Shown: positions 35,537-45,661 of the stretch, one piece after another | Position numbering within the stretch: the first letter of the stretch is position 1 | Layout of the letters: every line of letters starts with the position of its first letter | From: Ceratorhiza oryzae-sativae | Taxonomy: Eukaryota > Basidiomycota > Agaricomycetes > Cantharellales > Ceratobasidiaceae | NCBI GenBank assembly: GCA_030998015.1 | Contig: JARWMV010000233.1 | Span: 2,232,001 to 2,296,000 of the forward strand | Reading direction: 5' to 3' | DNA: 64,000 nucleotides | Position numbers and translations under genes: made by a program | The notes under the pieces: model-generated | What the model was told of the DNA's origin: nothing | The model's input: the letters and a program-made list of their open reading frames with translations, nothing else | Databases searched by the model: none

Positions 35537-36051
35537 ACATGGATCAAATGTTATCTTCTGTCAATGAAGCTGCTGCACCTTTGTTGTCCCCAGTACATTC
35601 ATTCATGTGCAGCACATAATTTATACTATCATTCATGGTGTTACACTAATAAGCTCTGCAGACATGCCAGTGTTTAATCCTATTGAGGGTAAGCAGAGTG
35701 CCTTTAACACACTCATATGGTGGTACAGACGACACCATGTTGGCAAGGAGGCAAACAGTCTGACTCAGATGGCACTGAACATGCTCAGTGCCCCTGGTGA
35801 GTGTTCTTGTGCATCTGATGATGTTTATTAACCATGTAACCACTTATTTAGCTTCAAGCATTGATGTTGAACATGTGTTTTCATTCGCTGGCTCACTGGT
35901 AAGCAAGTGCCAGCACAGCCTCTTGCCCCATATGATCCAAGCAACTGCAACTCTTGGCTTGTACTCAAAGGCCAGCCTAGTCAAGCCTAGGGCACTGGTG
36001 CTGCCACTGTGTGGCAAGAAGGTTGTGAAGGGGACAGGGAGTGCAAAGTAA

Positions 36052-36449
36052 TGTGTTGCAGTAGTTTCAACACTATATCTCTCGCGGTTTTCTGAGATGT
36101 TGGAATCTGTGCACTCAAATATAACATGATCATTCTGCACATATACAATAACACATGTCCATTGACATGTGTTGACCACTTTTGAGACTTGAACATTGCA
36201 AAAATCAACAGAACTTTGCTGAAACCAAGCCAGAATTTGCCAAAATATTGTGGGCAGGGCAGTGCTTAAGTGTCAAATTTCATGGGCATTCTGGGTGGGC
36301 ACTCAGGCTTCAGAGGTTATTCTGGTGTCAGTGCCAGCACCAGCATCATGGAAATTTTTGTTGCAGGAACCAGGAATTCCTGGGAGCCAAAGATCAGCAT
36401 TACAACCTTACAGGCCTGTTATCAGACTTGATGTGTAAGGGCTAAGTAT
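36052..36449. other. 3' flank of the hAT gene, no gene seen
   Basis: The stretch begins after the hAT stop and contains GCCAGAATTTGCC and GGAATTCC-type motifs. It probably includes the 3' end of the hAT element, but no terminal repeat could be fixed. Confidence 0.35.
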
Positions 36450-36928
36450 CCCTATGGAATCTGGTCCATCAGTGAAGTTTTGGCTGCGTTAAGGAGCTGT
36501 TGTGCAGAGCCCCTATCTTGTGCCCAATTAATACTAATTGGGATGAACCAATCTGGTTGGTATGCAACACCTCAGTAGCTGGTGTAGGCTGTATGTAAGG
36601 CCAGGGTAATGATTGGAGGACCCTCTGCCCTGCTGGTTTTCACTTGAGGAAATTTGGTGCCACTCAAGTGAGCTATACAATGACAGAGCAAGAATACTTG
36701 CTATAATTGAAGGCCTCCTCAAGTTGGAGGATAAATTACCTGGTTGGTTGCTCCAAATATTGACTGACCACAAAAATCTGGAATGGCTCCAGACACAATG
36801 AGACTTGTCACAATGACCAGTGTGATGTTTAGAATACCTATTCCAATTCAATTATAAATTTGAATATATTCCAGGATTGGCAAATGTTGTGGCTGATGCA
36901 TTATCATAAAGGTATGCCTTGTCACAAC

Positions 36929-37480
36929 CTGATGTTATCACAGACATTAATCTACTATTTTTCATAAATTTTCCTGTTCTGTTTTCCATAAGTGTATTGG
37001 TCACATGACTCAAAGAAGATTCTGGAATCTGTGTAAGACATGGATGCATCATCATTGGATATCAGTTTGCCAATTGTTGTTTGCAACCATGTAGACAGGG
37101 CTGTGTACCTGTCAACATATAAGGAGGGTCATGTTCAAGGGAACTCCCCAAGAACTTGACCTCCTGTTGTGAGAGTGTTACCAAGTTCTCTCTTAAGATC
37201 AGTATTAGGTCTTGACATGTTAGTGATACCTTGGACAATGTTTGAGAAGAATACAAATACATGTTGGCAGATAGCTGACTAGATCCAGAGGGGGAGGATT
37301 CCCCTGGAATCCTCACCATGGCAGGCTGGGTCATCAACCCAACCCAGGAAATTTGCAAAATGCTTGAAAGGGAAGAACTTTGAGCAAATAAATCACATGA
37401 ATAAAATAAAATTTCCTCAAAAGATAATCAAGGGCTAATAATTCCTCTACCATTGGTAGAAGAGGAAACAGACAACAATT
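36929..37480. repeat. Probable diverged LTR between gypsy-5 RNase H and integrase
   Basis: From 36929 the sequence begins TGTCACAACCTGATG, like LTR family E, and shares GTCACATGACTC and a CTTGACCTCC box with it. The right end is not clear. It separates the RNase H and integrase parts of gypsy-5. Confidence 0.4.
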
Positions 37481-37623
37481 TGGAGATGTTGTGCCAGAAT
37501 TGCTGCATCCTGGCATCAAGGGTAACTCTATTCTATCAGCTTACCAATCAGCACTTCCAAGCTGCTTCTACAATTGAGTTAGCCTTGATGCCAGAATGCA
37601 GCAATTCTGACATGACACCTCTA
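37481..37623. repeat. hAT-type MITE, copy 3 (143 bp)
   Basis: Termini are TGGAGATGTTGTGCC on the left and the near-complement ending CACCTCTA on the right. CAACAATT is duplicated exactly at 37473-37480 and 37624-37631. Confidence 0.95.
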
Positions 37624-38808
37624 CAACAATTGCAGATCCATGTCATTCAACAAGCTCTCTGTGGCACCAGAGAGGAAGGACCTCTCAATATTGGTAAATA
37701 CTGAATATATTATCAATGTTATCAAACATAACCTCACCAAAGACAAATTCTTTGGCTGTATATATGCCAGTATTAAGCTGCATCCAAACTTTTAATGGCA
37801 AGGAGACCTATTATTATATAGGCCATGGAGTGCAATATGCATTCCAGATGCCTTCTATAAGAGGAGGAGGGTGCCCAAGATAATCATAGATCTTGGACAT
37901 TCAGCAATTGCACACATGGGGTCCAAGAAAACAGTATTGTATATAAGATGATGGTATTGGTGTCCAACAATGGCCAAAGAAATTATAGAATTTTGCCAAT
38001 CATGTGGCAGTTGTCAGATGATGAAGTCATCATTACAGCTCCCAAAGGGGCTCCTACACACTCTACCGATCCCCAGGCAACTGTGGGGATCTATCAGAAT
38101 GAACTTCATGGGTCCATTCCCTCAAAGTAATAACTTCAACTATTCAAAAGTCATCATTTGCTGATTAATATCTATGGTACACTTGGTCCCAACTCAGACC
38201 ATGATGATGGCACAAGACACCACAATTATATTATTATGAGAAGTAGTAAGACTGCACAGGTTACCATACACAATCATCTCTGATATAGACTAAAGATTCA
38301 CCACCACAATGTGGCAAGAATTACACTGATTACTCAGTGTTAAACTGCTGATGTCTACAGCATTCCACCTGCAAACAGATGGATCTGCTGAAAAGGCTAA
38401 TCAAAATATAGCCCAAATACTTCAATCATTGATTGATAGTGACCAGTTAAACTGGAGTGAAAGGATTCTGGTGACAGAACTGGCTATAACTTGAGTGTCA
38501 GCTTGAGTACAGGATTTGCTCCTTTCAAGCTGAGCTATGGATGGATGCCAAAGTTAATAGGCTATCCTAAAGTAAACACTGCATTTAGAGGTGTAAAAAT
38601 AATAGCTGACCAAGTGGCTGAAAATATTGACCACTCATTTGATGCAATCATGACTAGCCATATTTATATGTGCAGCAAATGAAGCAAGAATTGTCAAGAA
38701 GACAATCCAGCATTAGAGGTGGGCTTTCAAGCCTACCTCTCTACCAAAAACCTGACCCTTCCAAAAGGAAGGGCTGGAAAATTAGGCCCAAAATATATCA
38801 GGACATAC

Positions 38809-39083
38809 TGCTATGACCTGCTGGGGAGGCTGTACAGTCACACAAGAGGTGATAGAGGGGGATGCAAAGGTATTTTGACCTACAGAGTAGGATTGAACCC
38901 CTTTGGTATATATTCATGTCCTGTACATCTAAAATATATAGGAATCCAATACATTGGTTCATAACTAACTAAATAGGAGACAAATGAAGAAAGTAGTATA
39001 TATGCGAACACTAAATTAGGCCACAGAGCCCTTGCTTAATGACCACAAGTTAGGGGTAAGGCTGGGCCTCATGGCTCACAACA
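38809..39083 (-). repeat. gypsy-2 3' LTR, with polypurine tract beside it
   Basis: Read on the minus strand it starts TGTTGTGAGCC and ends GGTCATAGCA. The run AAAGGGGGGATAG just upstream (39096-39084) is the polypurine tract. The LTR holds the same TATA and predicted start region as the 5' LTR. Confidence 0.95.
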
Positions 39084-39163
39084 CTATCCCCCCTTTAAGG
39101 ATCTCTTGGAGGATTTCAAGAGTCCTTTTTGGGGCTGAGCAGATCCCTTTTCCTTGGCAGCTT

Positions 39164-39684
39164 TCAAGTGTTCTCTCCTGTAGTCCCTGACTGTATCTTT
39201 GGCACCAGTAAGCTCATCCTCCCATAGCCATTCATTTCTTCAGGTCCAAACCCAACCCATTTAACAAGGAACTTCCAGTGCTTTTTCTCCTGTTTGCCAT
39301 CAAGTATTTTCTCCACCTCCTGGATATTATCCTCTCCATCTGGTGTCTCAATAGGTGGTGGGGGAGGAGGATTTTGAACTGAGTCAACCTTGTAGGGCAA
39401 GAGTTTCCCAATGTAGAAGACATCATGTATCTTCATGGATGATGGATGTTTCAGCCAGAATGCAGCAGGTGATACTTGTTCAGAGATTTCATATGGCCCT
39501 AGCTGCTGGTGGTCCAACTTTTTAGAGGGTCTTTGAGTTTGGATGTTCTTGGCATCAAGCCACACTTTATCACCAACTTTATACTCAGGAAGAGAGTTAT
39601 TGTTTCCAGCCTTCATCCTCTCTTTGGCCATTTTGAGGGAGCTATGGACTTCTGTTTGTACCTGTGCAAGCTGTTTGACATGTT
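39164..39684 (-). pseudogene. gypsy-2 pol C-terminus with chromodomain
   Basis: The frame starts inside pol (EHVKQLAQVQTEVHSSLK), passes the SH3-like linker (DKVWLDAKNIQT, KKLDHQQLGPYEI) and reaches a chromodomain (VEKILDGKQEKKHWKFLVKW at about 39230-39320). A chromodomain at the end of integrase is the mark of chromoviruses and may bind modified histone H3. The segment is separated from the integrase core by LTR-D copy 3 (39690-40230). Confidence 0.9.
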
Positions 39685-39689
39685 CCTCC

Positions 39690-40230
39690 TGTCAAGGCCA
39701 GAGCCTTACACAGGGGCAAATAACTCAAGGGTAACACACAACTCTACTGCAATAAATACAGAGAGTCAACCTGCAATGTCTAAGGGACATGCAGGGAAGG
39801 AGGAAGGGGTAGAAGGCAATGAGGTGCCAAGGATATGTGTTATAAGAGGTGCACTGGTACTTAAGAGTACTGGGCAGGAACTCTTATGGCTTGGTGACCA
39901 CACAGGTAGAAGGGATGACAGGACAAGAGGTTGAGTTCTGAGGCTTAAGGCTCTCAGACTCTCCCTTATATATTCAGCTAACTACCATGTACAAGTTCTC
40001 ATACAGCACAGAGGTGAGATGCAACTGTAGAGGATAACTGAGATGAGACAAGTACAGTACTAGAGCAAGCTGAGATGGGAGACACTAAAATAAGTGCCAT
40101 GGCACTATTACATAATGTGGCAATGCATATATTGTAAAAAATGGAATAAACTCAACTTAGAGAAAAATATAAAACAATGAAAACAAAAGTAAAATATAAT
40201 AAATTGTGTTCATGATGTTGGGTCATGACA
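39690..40230 (-). repeat. Solo LTR family D, copy 3, inside gypsy-2 pol
   Basis: Read on the minus strand it begins TGTCATGACCC and ends GGCCTTGACA. CCTCC is duplicated at 39685-39689 and 40231-40235. Joining the flanks puts the integrase core and chromodomain parts of pol next to each other, so this insertion is younger than gypsy-2. Confidence 0.95.
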
Positions 40231-43072
40231 CCTCCACTGCAAGGACATTTGTAGCTTCACCTGTAGGGGTCATAGATGGACGTCGACCATACAAGGCATA
40301 GAATGGGGAGGTGCCTGTTGTGCTGTGAGATGAGTTGTTATAGGCAAACTCTGCAGTGGCCAACCAGTGAACCCAGTCATCCTGCTTATGTGAAACAAAT
40401 GCATGCAAGTAGTGTTCTACAGTCTGGTTGACCCTTTCTGTCTGACCATCTGTCTCAGGGTGAAAAGCTGAAGAGAGGCTTGGGTGGATTCCTAGGTGTT
40501 TATAAAGTGCTCTGAGGAAATGACTCTTGAAAGTAGGCCCATGATCAGAGATGGTCTGGATACGTGTCCCATGTAATTTCCAGACATTGTCCAAGAACAG
40601 CTGTGCCAGTTCTGCATCATCCATAGACTCTCGACAGGGAATGAAGTGGCCAAACTTGGTGAATGAGTCAATTACAACAAGTATGCTGTCATAACTGGCA
40701 GATTTGGGAAGTTTGACAATCATGTCATATGATATCACTGCAAATGGCTGAGTAGGCACTGGTAGAGTCTGCAATGGCAAATTTATCTGTTTGGCAGGAC
40801 GTATGCACTGACATGTATCACAATGTTCCACATAGCAGTTTATCCATGCTTTCATGCCAAGCCAATAGTAGTCTTGTGACACTAACTCCAGAGTCCAAGC
40901 TTGACCTGGATGTTGAGCCAGTGGAGAGTCATGGAACAGGAGCAGTAGGAGGCCCTTAATGCCCTCATCATCAGGAACAACAACACAGGACTGGTAGTGC
41001 AGCAAACCATTGGAGAGTGAGTAATCCTTGAACTTGGCCTTAACAGTTGCAGGGGCTTTATCTGGGGAGTTTCCCCAGAAATGCAGGATAGTGTCAAGGG
41101 ATACATCCTCAGGTGTGACTTTGCGTATCATAGCCCTGATCTCTTCTTCAGTAGGTGCCTCAACTAAGGAAGCTGCTGTGAACCTGGACTCTGGAAGCAT
41201 AACCTGAGGTGGTTCTGGGATTTTGGCATAATCTGCCCTTTGAGACAGTGCATCAGGCTTCTCTGACTGTTTGCCAGGCTGGTGTTCTATGATAAAATTA
41301 TATGCTGCCAACATCAAGTGCCATCAAGCATGTCTGTGATTGAAGTTTCTGGAAGTCTTCCAAACCTCAAGGGCTTTACAGTCTGTGAAGACTGTAATTG
41401 GATCCTGAGTGCCTTCCAGATACATAAGCCAATTCTCAAAGGCATGGATAATAGCCAGAAGCTCTTTGTCATGTGTATCATAGTTGCATTGGGCAGGAGT
41501 GTAACTTTCTGACATATAGGCAATAGGGTGTAATTGGCTGTCAGTCTGTCTCTGGCTCAGTATTGCCCCCATAGCAACTCCAGATGCATCTGTTTCCACA
41601 ATAAAAGGTTTATCTAGGTCTGGGTGGGCAAGGACAGGCCTAGATGACACAGCTTTCTTGAGTAGGTCAAATGCTAATTGTTGCCTTTCACCCCAGTGCC
41701 ATGGAGTTCCTTGACTGGTGAGCTCATGCAGGGGACATGCAATTTTACTGAAGAACTGGATGAAACGCCTGTAGAAGTTGACAAAGCCTATGAAGGATTG
41801 GACCTCTTTTACTGTCAGGGGTACTGGCCATTCCATTATTGCCCTAACCTTGGCCTCATCCATAGATATGCCATCAACAGAACCAAGATACAGTACTGTA
41901 GTAACACCAAAGCAGCACATAGATGCTTTACAGAAGAGCTGATTTGCCTTGAGACATCTGAGTACCTCAGTAACATGTTCTGCATGCTTTGATGGATCCT
42001 TGGAGAAAATGAGAATATCATCCAGGTAGACAATGACTGTCACATCCAGTAAGTTGTGGAGGAGGTAATTCATGAAATGTTGAAAAGCAGCAGGTGCATT
42101 TGTCACACCAAAAGGCATGACCAGAAACTCAAAATGCCCAAACTTGGTTCTGAATGCTGTTTTCCATTCATCACCCTCTCGCACTCACACATTGTTATAT
42201 CCCCATCGCAAGTCTAGCTTTGTAAATATCTGTGCACCTTGAAGCTTTGCAATGAGGTCCTCTTGGCAAGGGAGTGGATAACAGTTTTTGACAGTAATAT
42301 CATTCAGCTTCCTATAATCAACCACTAGTCTCAACAAGCCATCTGCCTTTTTCACAAACATGACTGGTGCACGTGCTGGGGACTTGCTGTGTTTGATCTT
42401 TCCAGTTGCTAGCCCTTCATCTATCATTTCTTTGAGGGCATTAGACTCAGCAGGGGTCATGCTATATATTGGACCAAAGGGTGGAGTTTTTCCTTCTTCA
42501 AGCTCAATGGGGATGTCATACTCCCAGTGTGGTGGCAGCTGCCTGAACTCCTCTTCCCCAAAGACACTCGAGAATTCATGGTATTCAGAAGGAATTTGCT
42601 CTGCTAAGGAGACCTTGGGTGGCTCATAAGGCTCTTCCATGGCTGACTGGAGGAATATAGGTATGCAGGTAGCTTGACAATATGCACTTGAAAATTTCAC
42701 AATGAGTTTCTCCCAGTCAATATCAGGATTATGGTGTTGAAGTCAGTCCAATCCTATGACTACCTCAAAGTTGCTAGTATTGCATACATAGAAGTGTTGG
42801 TCATTCTCATGATTGTTCATTGTCATTGGTAGTTCTTCTGCATGCCAGATTTTCCCTAATGCTTTGCCCTCAATGTCTAAGACCTGTTTTGGCTTGTCAA
42901 GTTCAATGAGTGGGAGGCCTAAGTGCCAAGCAAATTTTCCATTAATAAAAGAGAGGGTTGCACCAGAGTCAATTAATGCCTGAGTTGGTTTTTCTGCTTT
43001 GTCAACTGTTAGAGAGATGGGGACAACAAAATTCTTTTTTAAAGATATGGTACATATTTCAATATCATCCAA
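40231..43072 (-). pseudogene. gypsy-2 pol: protease, reverse transcriptase, RNase H, integrase
   Basis: Read from 43072 downward. Protease has ALIDSGATLSFING (near 42960). Reverse transcriptase has LVVDYRKLND (near 42310) and YLDD (near 42025). RNase H has ETDASGVAMGAILSQ (near 41580) and HDKELLAIIHAFENW. Integrase has an HHCC finger (about 40940-40790), then YDMIVKLP, SDHGPTF and FHPETDGQTER as the D-D-E core. The frame is stopped by TGA at 42743 (expected Trp), 42185 (expected Arg) and 41324 (expected Arg), and is otherwise intact over 2.8 kb. It is the best preserved pol in the window. Confidence 0.92.
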
Positions 43073-43119
43073 CAGTGACTTGTTTTGGGTCTTTGCACAT
43101 GCAGTTGTACAAGACCCAG

Positions 43120-44273
43120 CTAGTTTTCCAACCCAGAATCATTTGACTCCTCCTCTTGCTCAGCTACAACCTTCCCAGACTCTTTTTCCTTCTTGACCTT
43201 GACCTCAGTCTTGGTCTCTTTGCCACTGCTTGGTGCATGCCACCCTGTACAACAGTCCTTCATGCTATGACCAGCCCTTCCACACTTGATGCACTGTCCA
43301 GCTTGCTTGCACCTATCCTTCTCTGCTTGGTCCACATAATTGGTAGAGCTAGAGCTACTGGGGGCAGCAGTGCAAGGCTTGATGTAGTGGTAGCAGTGAC
43401 ACAAGCAGTAGTAGGGGAAACTCTGTTCTTTGGGTGGTCTAGCTCATTTTCACACCTCACATTGTCAATCTCAATGGCTGTAGCAACAAGATCATCAAGT
43501 GTTTCAGGTTGCTCTGACAGCAGTGAGATACTCTCCCAAACCTTCCAATGGAGGCCTTGCCTAAACTGTGCCATGAGTGCACTGTCATTCCAGGTGAGCT
43601 CTGATGAGTAGGTTTGGAATTCCGTGTGGTACTCTGCTGCTGAGCCTGTTTGTTCCAAAGATGTGATCTTCCATTCTGCAGCACAGGCTGCATCAGGGTC
43701 ACCAAAGGCTGCCAAAAAGGCCTTCTCTAGAGCATCCCAATCTGCCATGCTTGGCAACGGGCGATGGCCAGGATGACAAGGTTCTCAATTAATGATTGTG
43801 CCCAGTCCGCTGCCTTCTTCATATTATTGAGGAACCATAGCATCTGTGATCTATCGTCACTAAAGTGATCCTGCATAAATGACAGAGCAACTGCCATATG
43901 TGAAAACCATTGCTTCACTGCCTTGCCCTTGTTTTTCCCATTGTAAGCATTGGGAATATGTATTTTTGGCACCCTTTGATTGCTCTCAGGTGGTGCAGTT
44001 GACACTCATCAGACAGGGGATGATTCATGCTTTTGTGGTGTGGCGATCATCTTAGGTTTACTTGTTCCAAGTCCAAAGTCTGCCATGGGGCCAAGTGTCT
44101 TGTCACCTGCACCTGCTTCTCGTCGGCACTACTACAAGTCAGTGACTGAATCATATTCTCCATGTGCTGAAGCACTGCCTGATCCTCTTCTCAAAACTCA
44201 ATTAAGTGCTTGATGAGTTTTTTGAGGTCTTGGACTTTGGCAATGAGTTCACTCAATGACATTTGCACTGATG
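43120..44273 (-). pseudogene. gypsy-2 gag, frameshifted
   Basis: Reading downward from about 44273 (MSLSELIAKVQDLKK, a short coiled coil) the protein passes RVPKIHIPNAYNGKNKGKAVKQWFSHM (43727-44005) and the capsid region (43260-43757, ending near VATAIEIDN). It ends with a CCHC zinc knuckle (CIKCGRAGHSMKDC, near 43300) and a Lys/Glu-rich tail. Frame changes near 43740 and 43400 and stops near 44010 break it. Confidence 0.85.
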
Positions 44274-44942
44274 TCTGGTTTGGGTTGAGGATGGATGGTT
44301 CATTGGCTGGGGAAGTGACTTGGGAGATGGAACGACTGCAGGTGGTGGCAGGCATGTAAGACGATTGAAGAGTGTTGGATGACTGTGTATGGGTGGCTGG
44401 TAAGATGTTCTATTAAAGTGCAATGCAGTGCCACAGCAACTAAGTACAAATAAACTGTAGGATTGGCCTTGCACATGATCTCAGATGGGGATGATGAACC
44501 TGTGGAGATGAAGACTTGTCTTCACAAAAAAGCACTCAAGTGCTTGCCTTGTAGTAAATGGAAACCAAGTCAAAATACAACACTGGCAACCCAAGTGGGT
44601 TTTCATGCAGTGAGGTGGATAAAACCAACACATGGCCTGGTACTAAGGGTTGAGTGAGACTCCCCAGAAAACATACTTGAAGTACTCTCAGATAAGAGAC
44701 ACCAAGTTCCAACAATTGGGTTCAGCTGTACACTTGGGAAACTAATCCCACACCACTTAGCAACAGGGGAAAGGCTGTAAGGCCACAAAAACAAAACACA
44801 AATGCCCACAAGTGTGGTTTGGTTGACAGGTCGCACTTGAGCATGACAAGACATGATAACGATTCCAATATGCCCTTGGGGGCTACCTCAACGCTTGAGT
44901 GGAGGGTTTCAAAATGTACTGAAGGCTATAGTAGCATAGAAA

Positions 44943-45061
44943 GGTCAAAATACAGTGCTACAACCTGCTGGGGAGGCCATATGGTCACACAAGAGGTGAT
45001 AGAGGGGGATGCGAAGGTATTTTGACCTACAGAGTAGGATTGAACCCCTTTGGTATATATT
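44943..45061 (-). promoter_or_regulatory. gypsy-2 promoter, predicted start and self-primer site
   Basis: On the minus strand the LTR has a TATATA box (45060-45054) and, 27-33 nt downstream, the sequence GGTCAAAATAC (45027-45017). Two nt after the LTR end lies GTATTTTGACC (44953-44943), its perfect 11-nt complement. In Tf1-type elements the first nucleotides of the transcript fold back on such a site and prime reverse transcription. No tRNA-like primer site was seen. Confidence 0.75.
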
Positions 45062-45229
45062 CACATCCTGTACATCTAAAATACATAGGAATCCAATACA
45101 TTGGTTCATAACTAACTAAATAGGAGACAAATGAAGAAAGTAGTATATATGCAACACTAAATTAGGCCACAGAGCCCTTGCTTAATGACCACAAGTTAGG
45201 GGTAAGGCTGGGCCTTGTGGCTCACAACA
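44956..45229 (-). repeat. gypsy-2 5' LTR
   Basis: It has the same termini as the 3' LTR. At several places one LTR has TG where the other has CA, as expected when one ancestral CpG lost its C on opposite strands. The region 44274-44942, between it and gag, has no gene and is the leader. Confidence 0.95.
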
Positions 45230-45234
45230 CATAC

Positions 45235-45560
45235 AATATCCTCTCAATCAACCAAGAATTGTCACATATACTTGGGAATTACCAGAGGAATTAAAGAAAT
45301 GCAGGATACACCCTGTATTTCATGGAAGTCTGTTAAGACTGCATTTTCCAAATCATCATAAAATATTCCCATCAAGGGAAGCTTATTGTTTCTATGACTT
45401 CAGGGAAGACCCCAAAACAGAATGGATGGTTGATAGTATTATCAACCATAAATACAAAGGAAGAAACATAAAGTTTCTTGCTCAATGGTCCAAACAGGAC
45501 CAGACATGGGAGTTGCTGTGACAATGCAGTGAATTAGAGGCACTTGAGTGATATCTCAAG
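45235..45560 (+). pseudogene. gypsy-5 C-terminus with chromodomain
   Basis: After gypsy-2 and its CATAC duplication the older element continues with WELPEELKKCRIHPVFHGSL (about 45275-45330), the conserved linker before gypsy chromodomains. A chromodomain-like EWMVDSIINHKYKGRNIKFL follows near 45420-45480 with QTWE after it. TGA and frame breaks follow. This shows that gypsy-2 landed in gypsy-5. Confidence 0.8.
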
Positions 45561-45661
45561 TTATGAGGGGTTATCTTGGTGAGAGATTAGAAGCAATGAG
45601 TGTAAGCAGTCATTCATCTCTTAGCTAAGAGGGCTCTGGCAAATTTTCAGCCAGCATACAC

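Larger units (their letters stand above)
10774..36051 (+). pseudogene. hAT transposase pseudogene, exploded by later insertions
   Basis: Pieces of one hAT-superfamily transposase occur in order on the plus strand. 10774-10918 is an acidic N-terminus with a nuclear-localisation-like NKRARA. About 12100-12800 holds a KFGI..VWGLVANNAS core that matches the hAT catalytic region, followed by the CVLHIYNLAAK segment. 12840-13160 is the acidic linker, and about 14245-14449 and 34779-35005 give YYKKTDE and YLKALQWQQEWIDVA. 35664-36051 is the C-terminal dimerisation region (SSIDVEHVFSFAG) with a 55-bp intron at 35797-35851. Several stops are TGA at expected Arg positions (for example 10867-10869 and two near 14430-14440). 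The gene is interrupted by LTR-E (10981-11434), the LTR-B/copia/15-kb nest and LTR-D (35015-35536). The family call is firm; exact exon limits in the middle are not. Confidence 0.75.
36450..38803 (+). pseudogene. gypsy-5 RNase H and integrase, heavily decayed
   Basis: This is an old Ty3/gypsy element on the plus strand. RNase H pieces are NTSVAGVGCM (near 36570), FHLRKFGATQVSYTMTEQEY (another frame, near 36650), LTDHKNLEWLQTQ (near 36765) and FEYIPGLANVVADALS (near 36870). After about 700 bp of other DNA, integrase follows: LGHSAIAHMGSKKT and CQSCGSCQMMK (zinc region, near 37895-38030), FMGPFPQS (near 38110), IISDID (near 38275) and FHLQTDGSAEKANQ (near 38370). Many stops and frameshifts are present. 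Its tail resumes at 45235 after gypsy-2, which is inserted here with CATAC duplicated. Confidence 0.8.
38809..45229 (-). mobile_element. gypsy-2, nearly complete chromodomain gypsy element
   Basis: This minus-strand element has two LTRs of about 275 bp (38809-39083 and 44956-45229) and target duplication CATAC (38804-38808 and 45230-45234). It carries gag, protease, reverse transcriptase, RNase H, integrase and chromodomain. It is inserted in gypsy-5. The LTRs differ at about 12 transitions and one gap by my alignment. Pol is broken by a few TGA codons and by a solo LTR-D. Without that LTR it is about 5.9 kb. Confidence 0.95.

Noticed and set aside
40774..40959. Plus-strand ORFs opposite gypsy-2 pol
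   Set aside because: They are shadows of integrase and reverse transcriptase on the minus strand.
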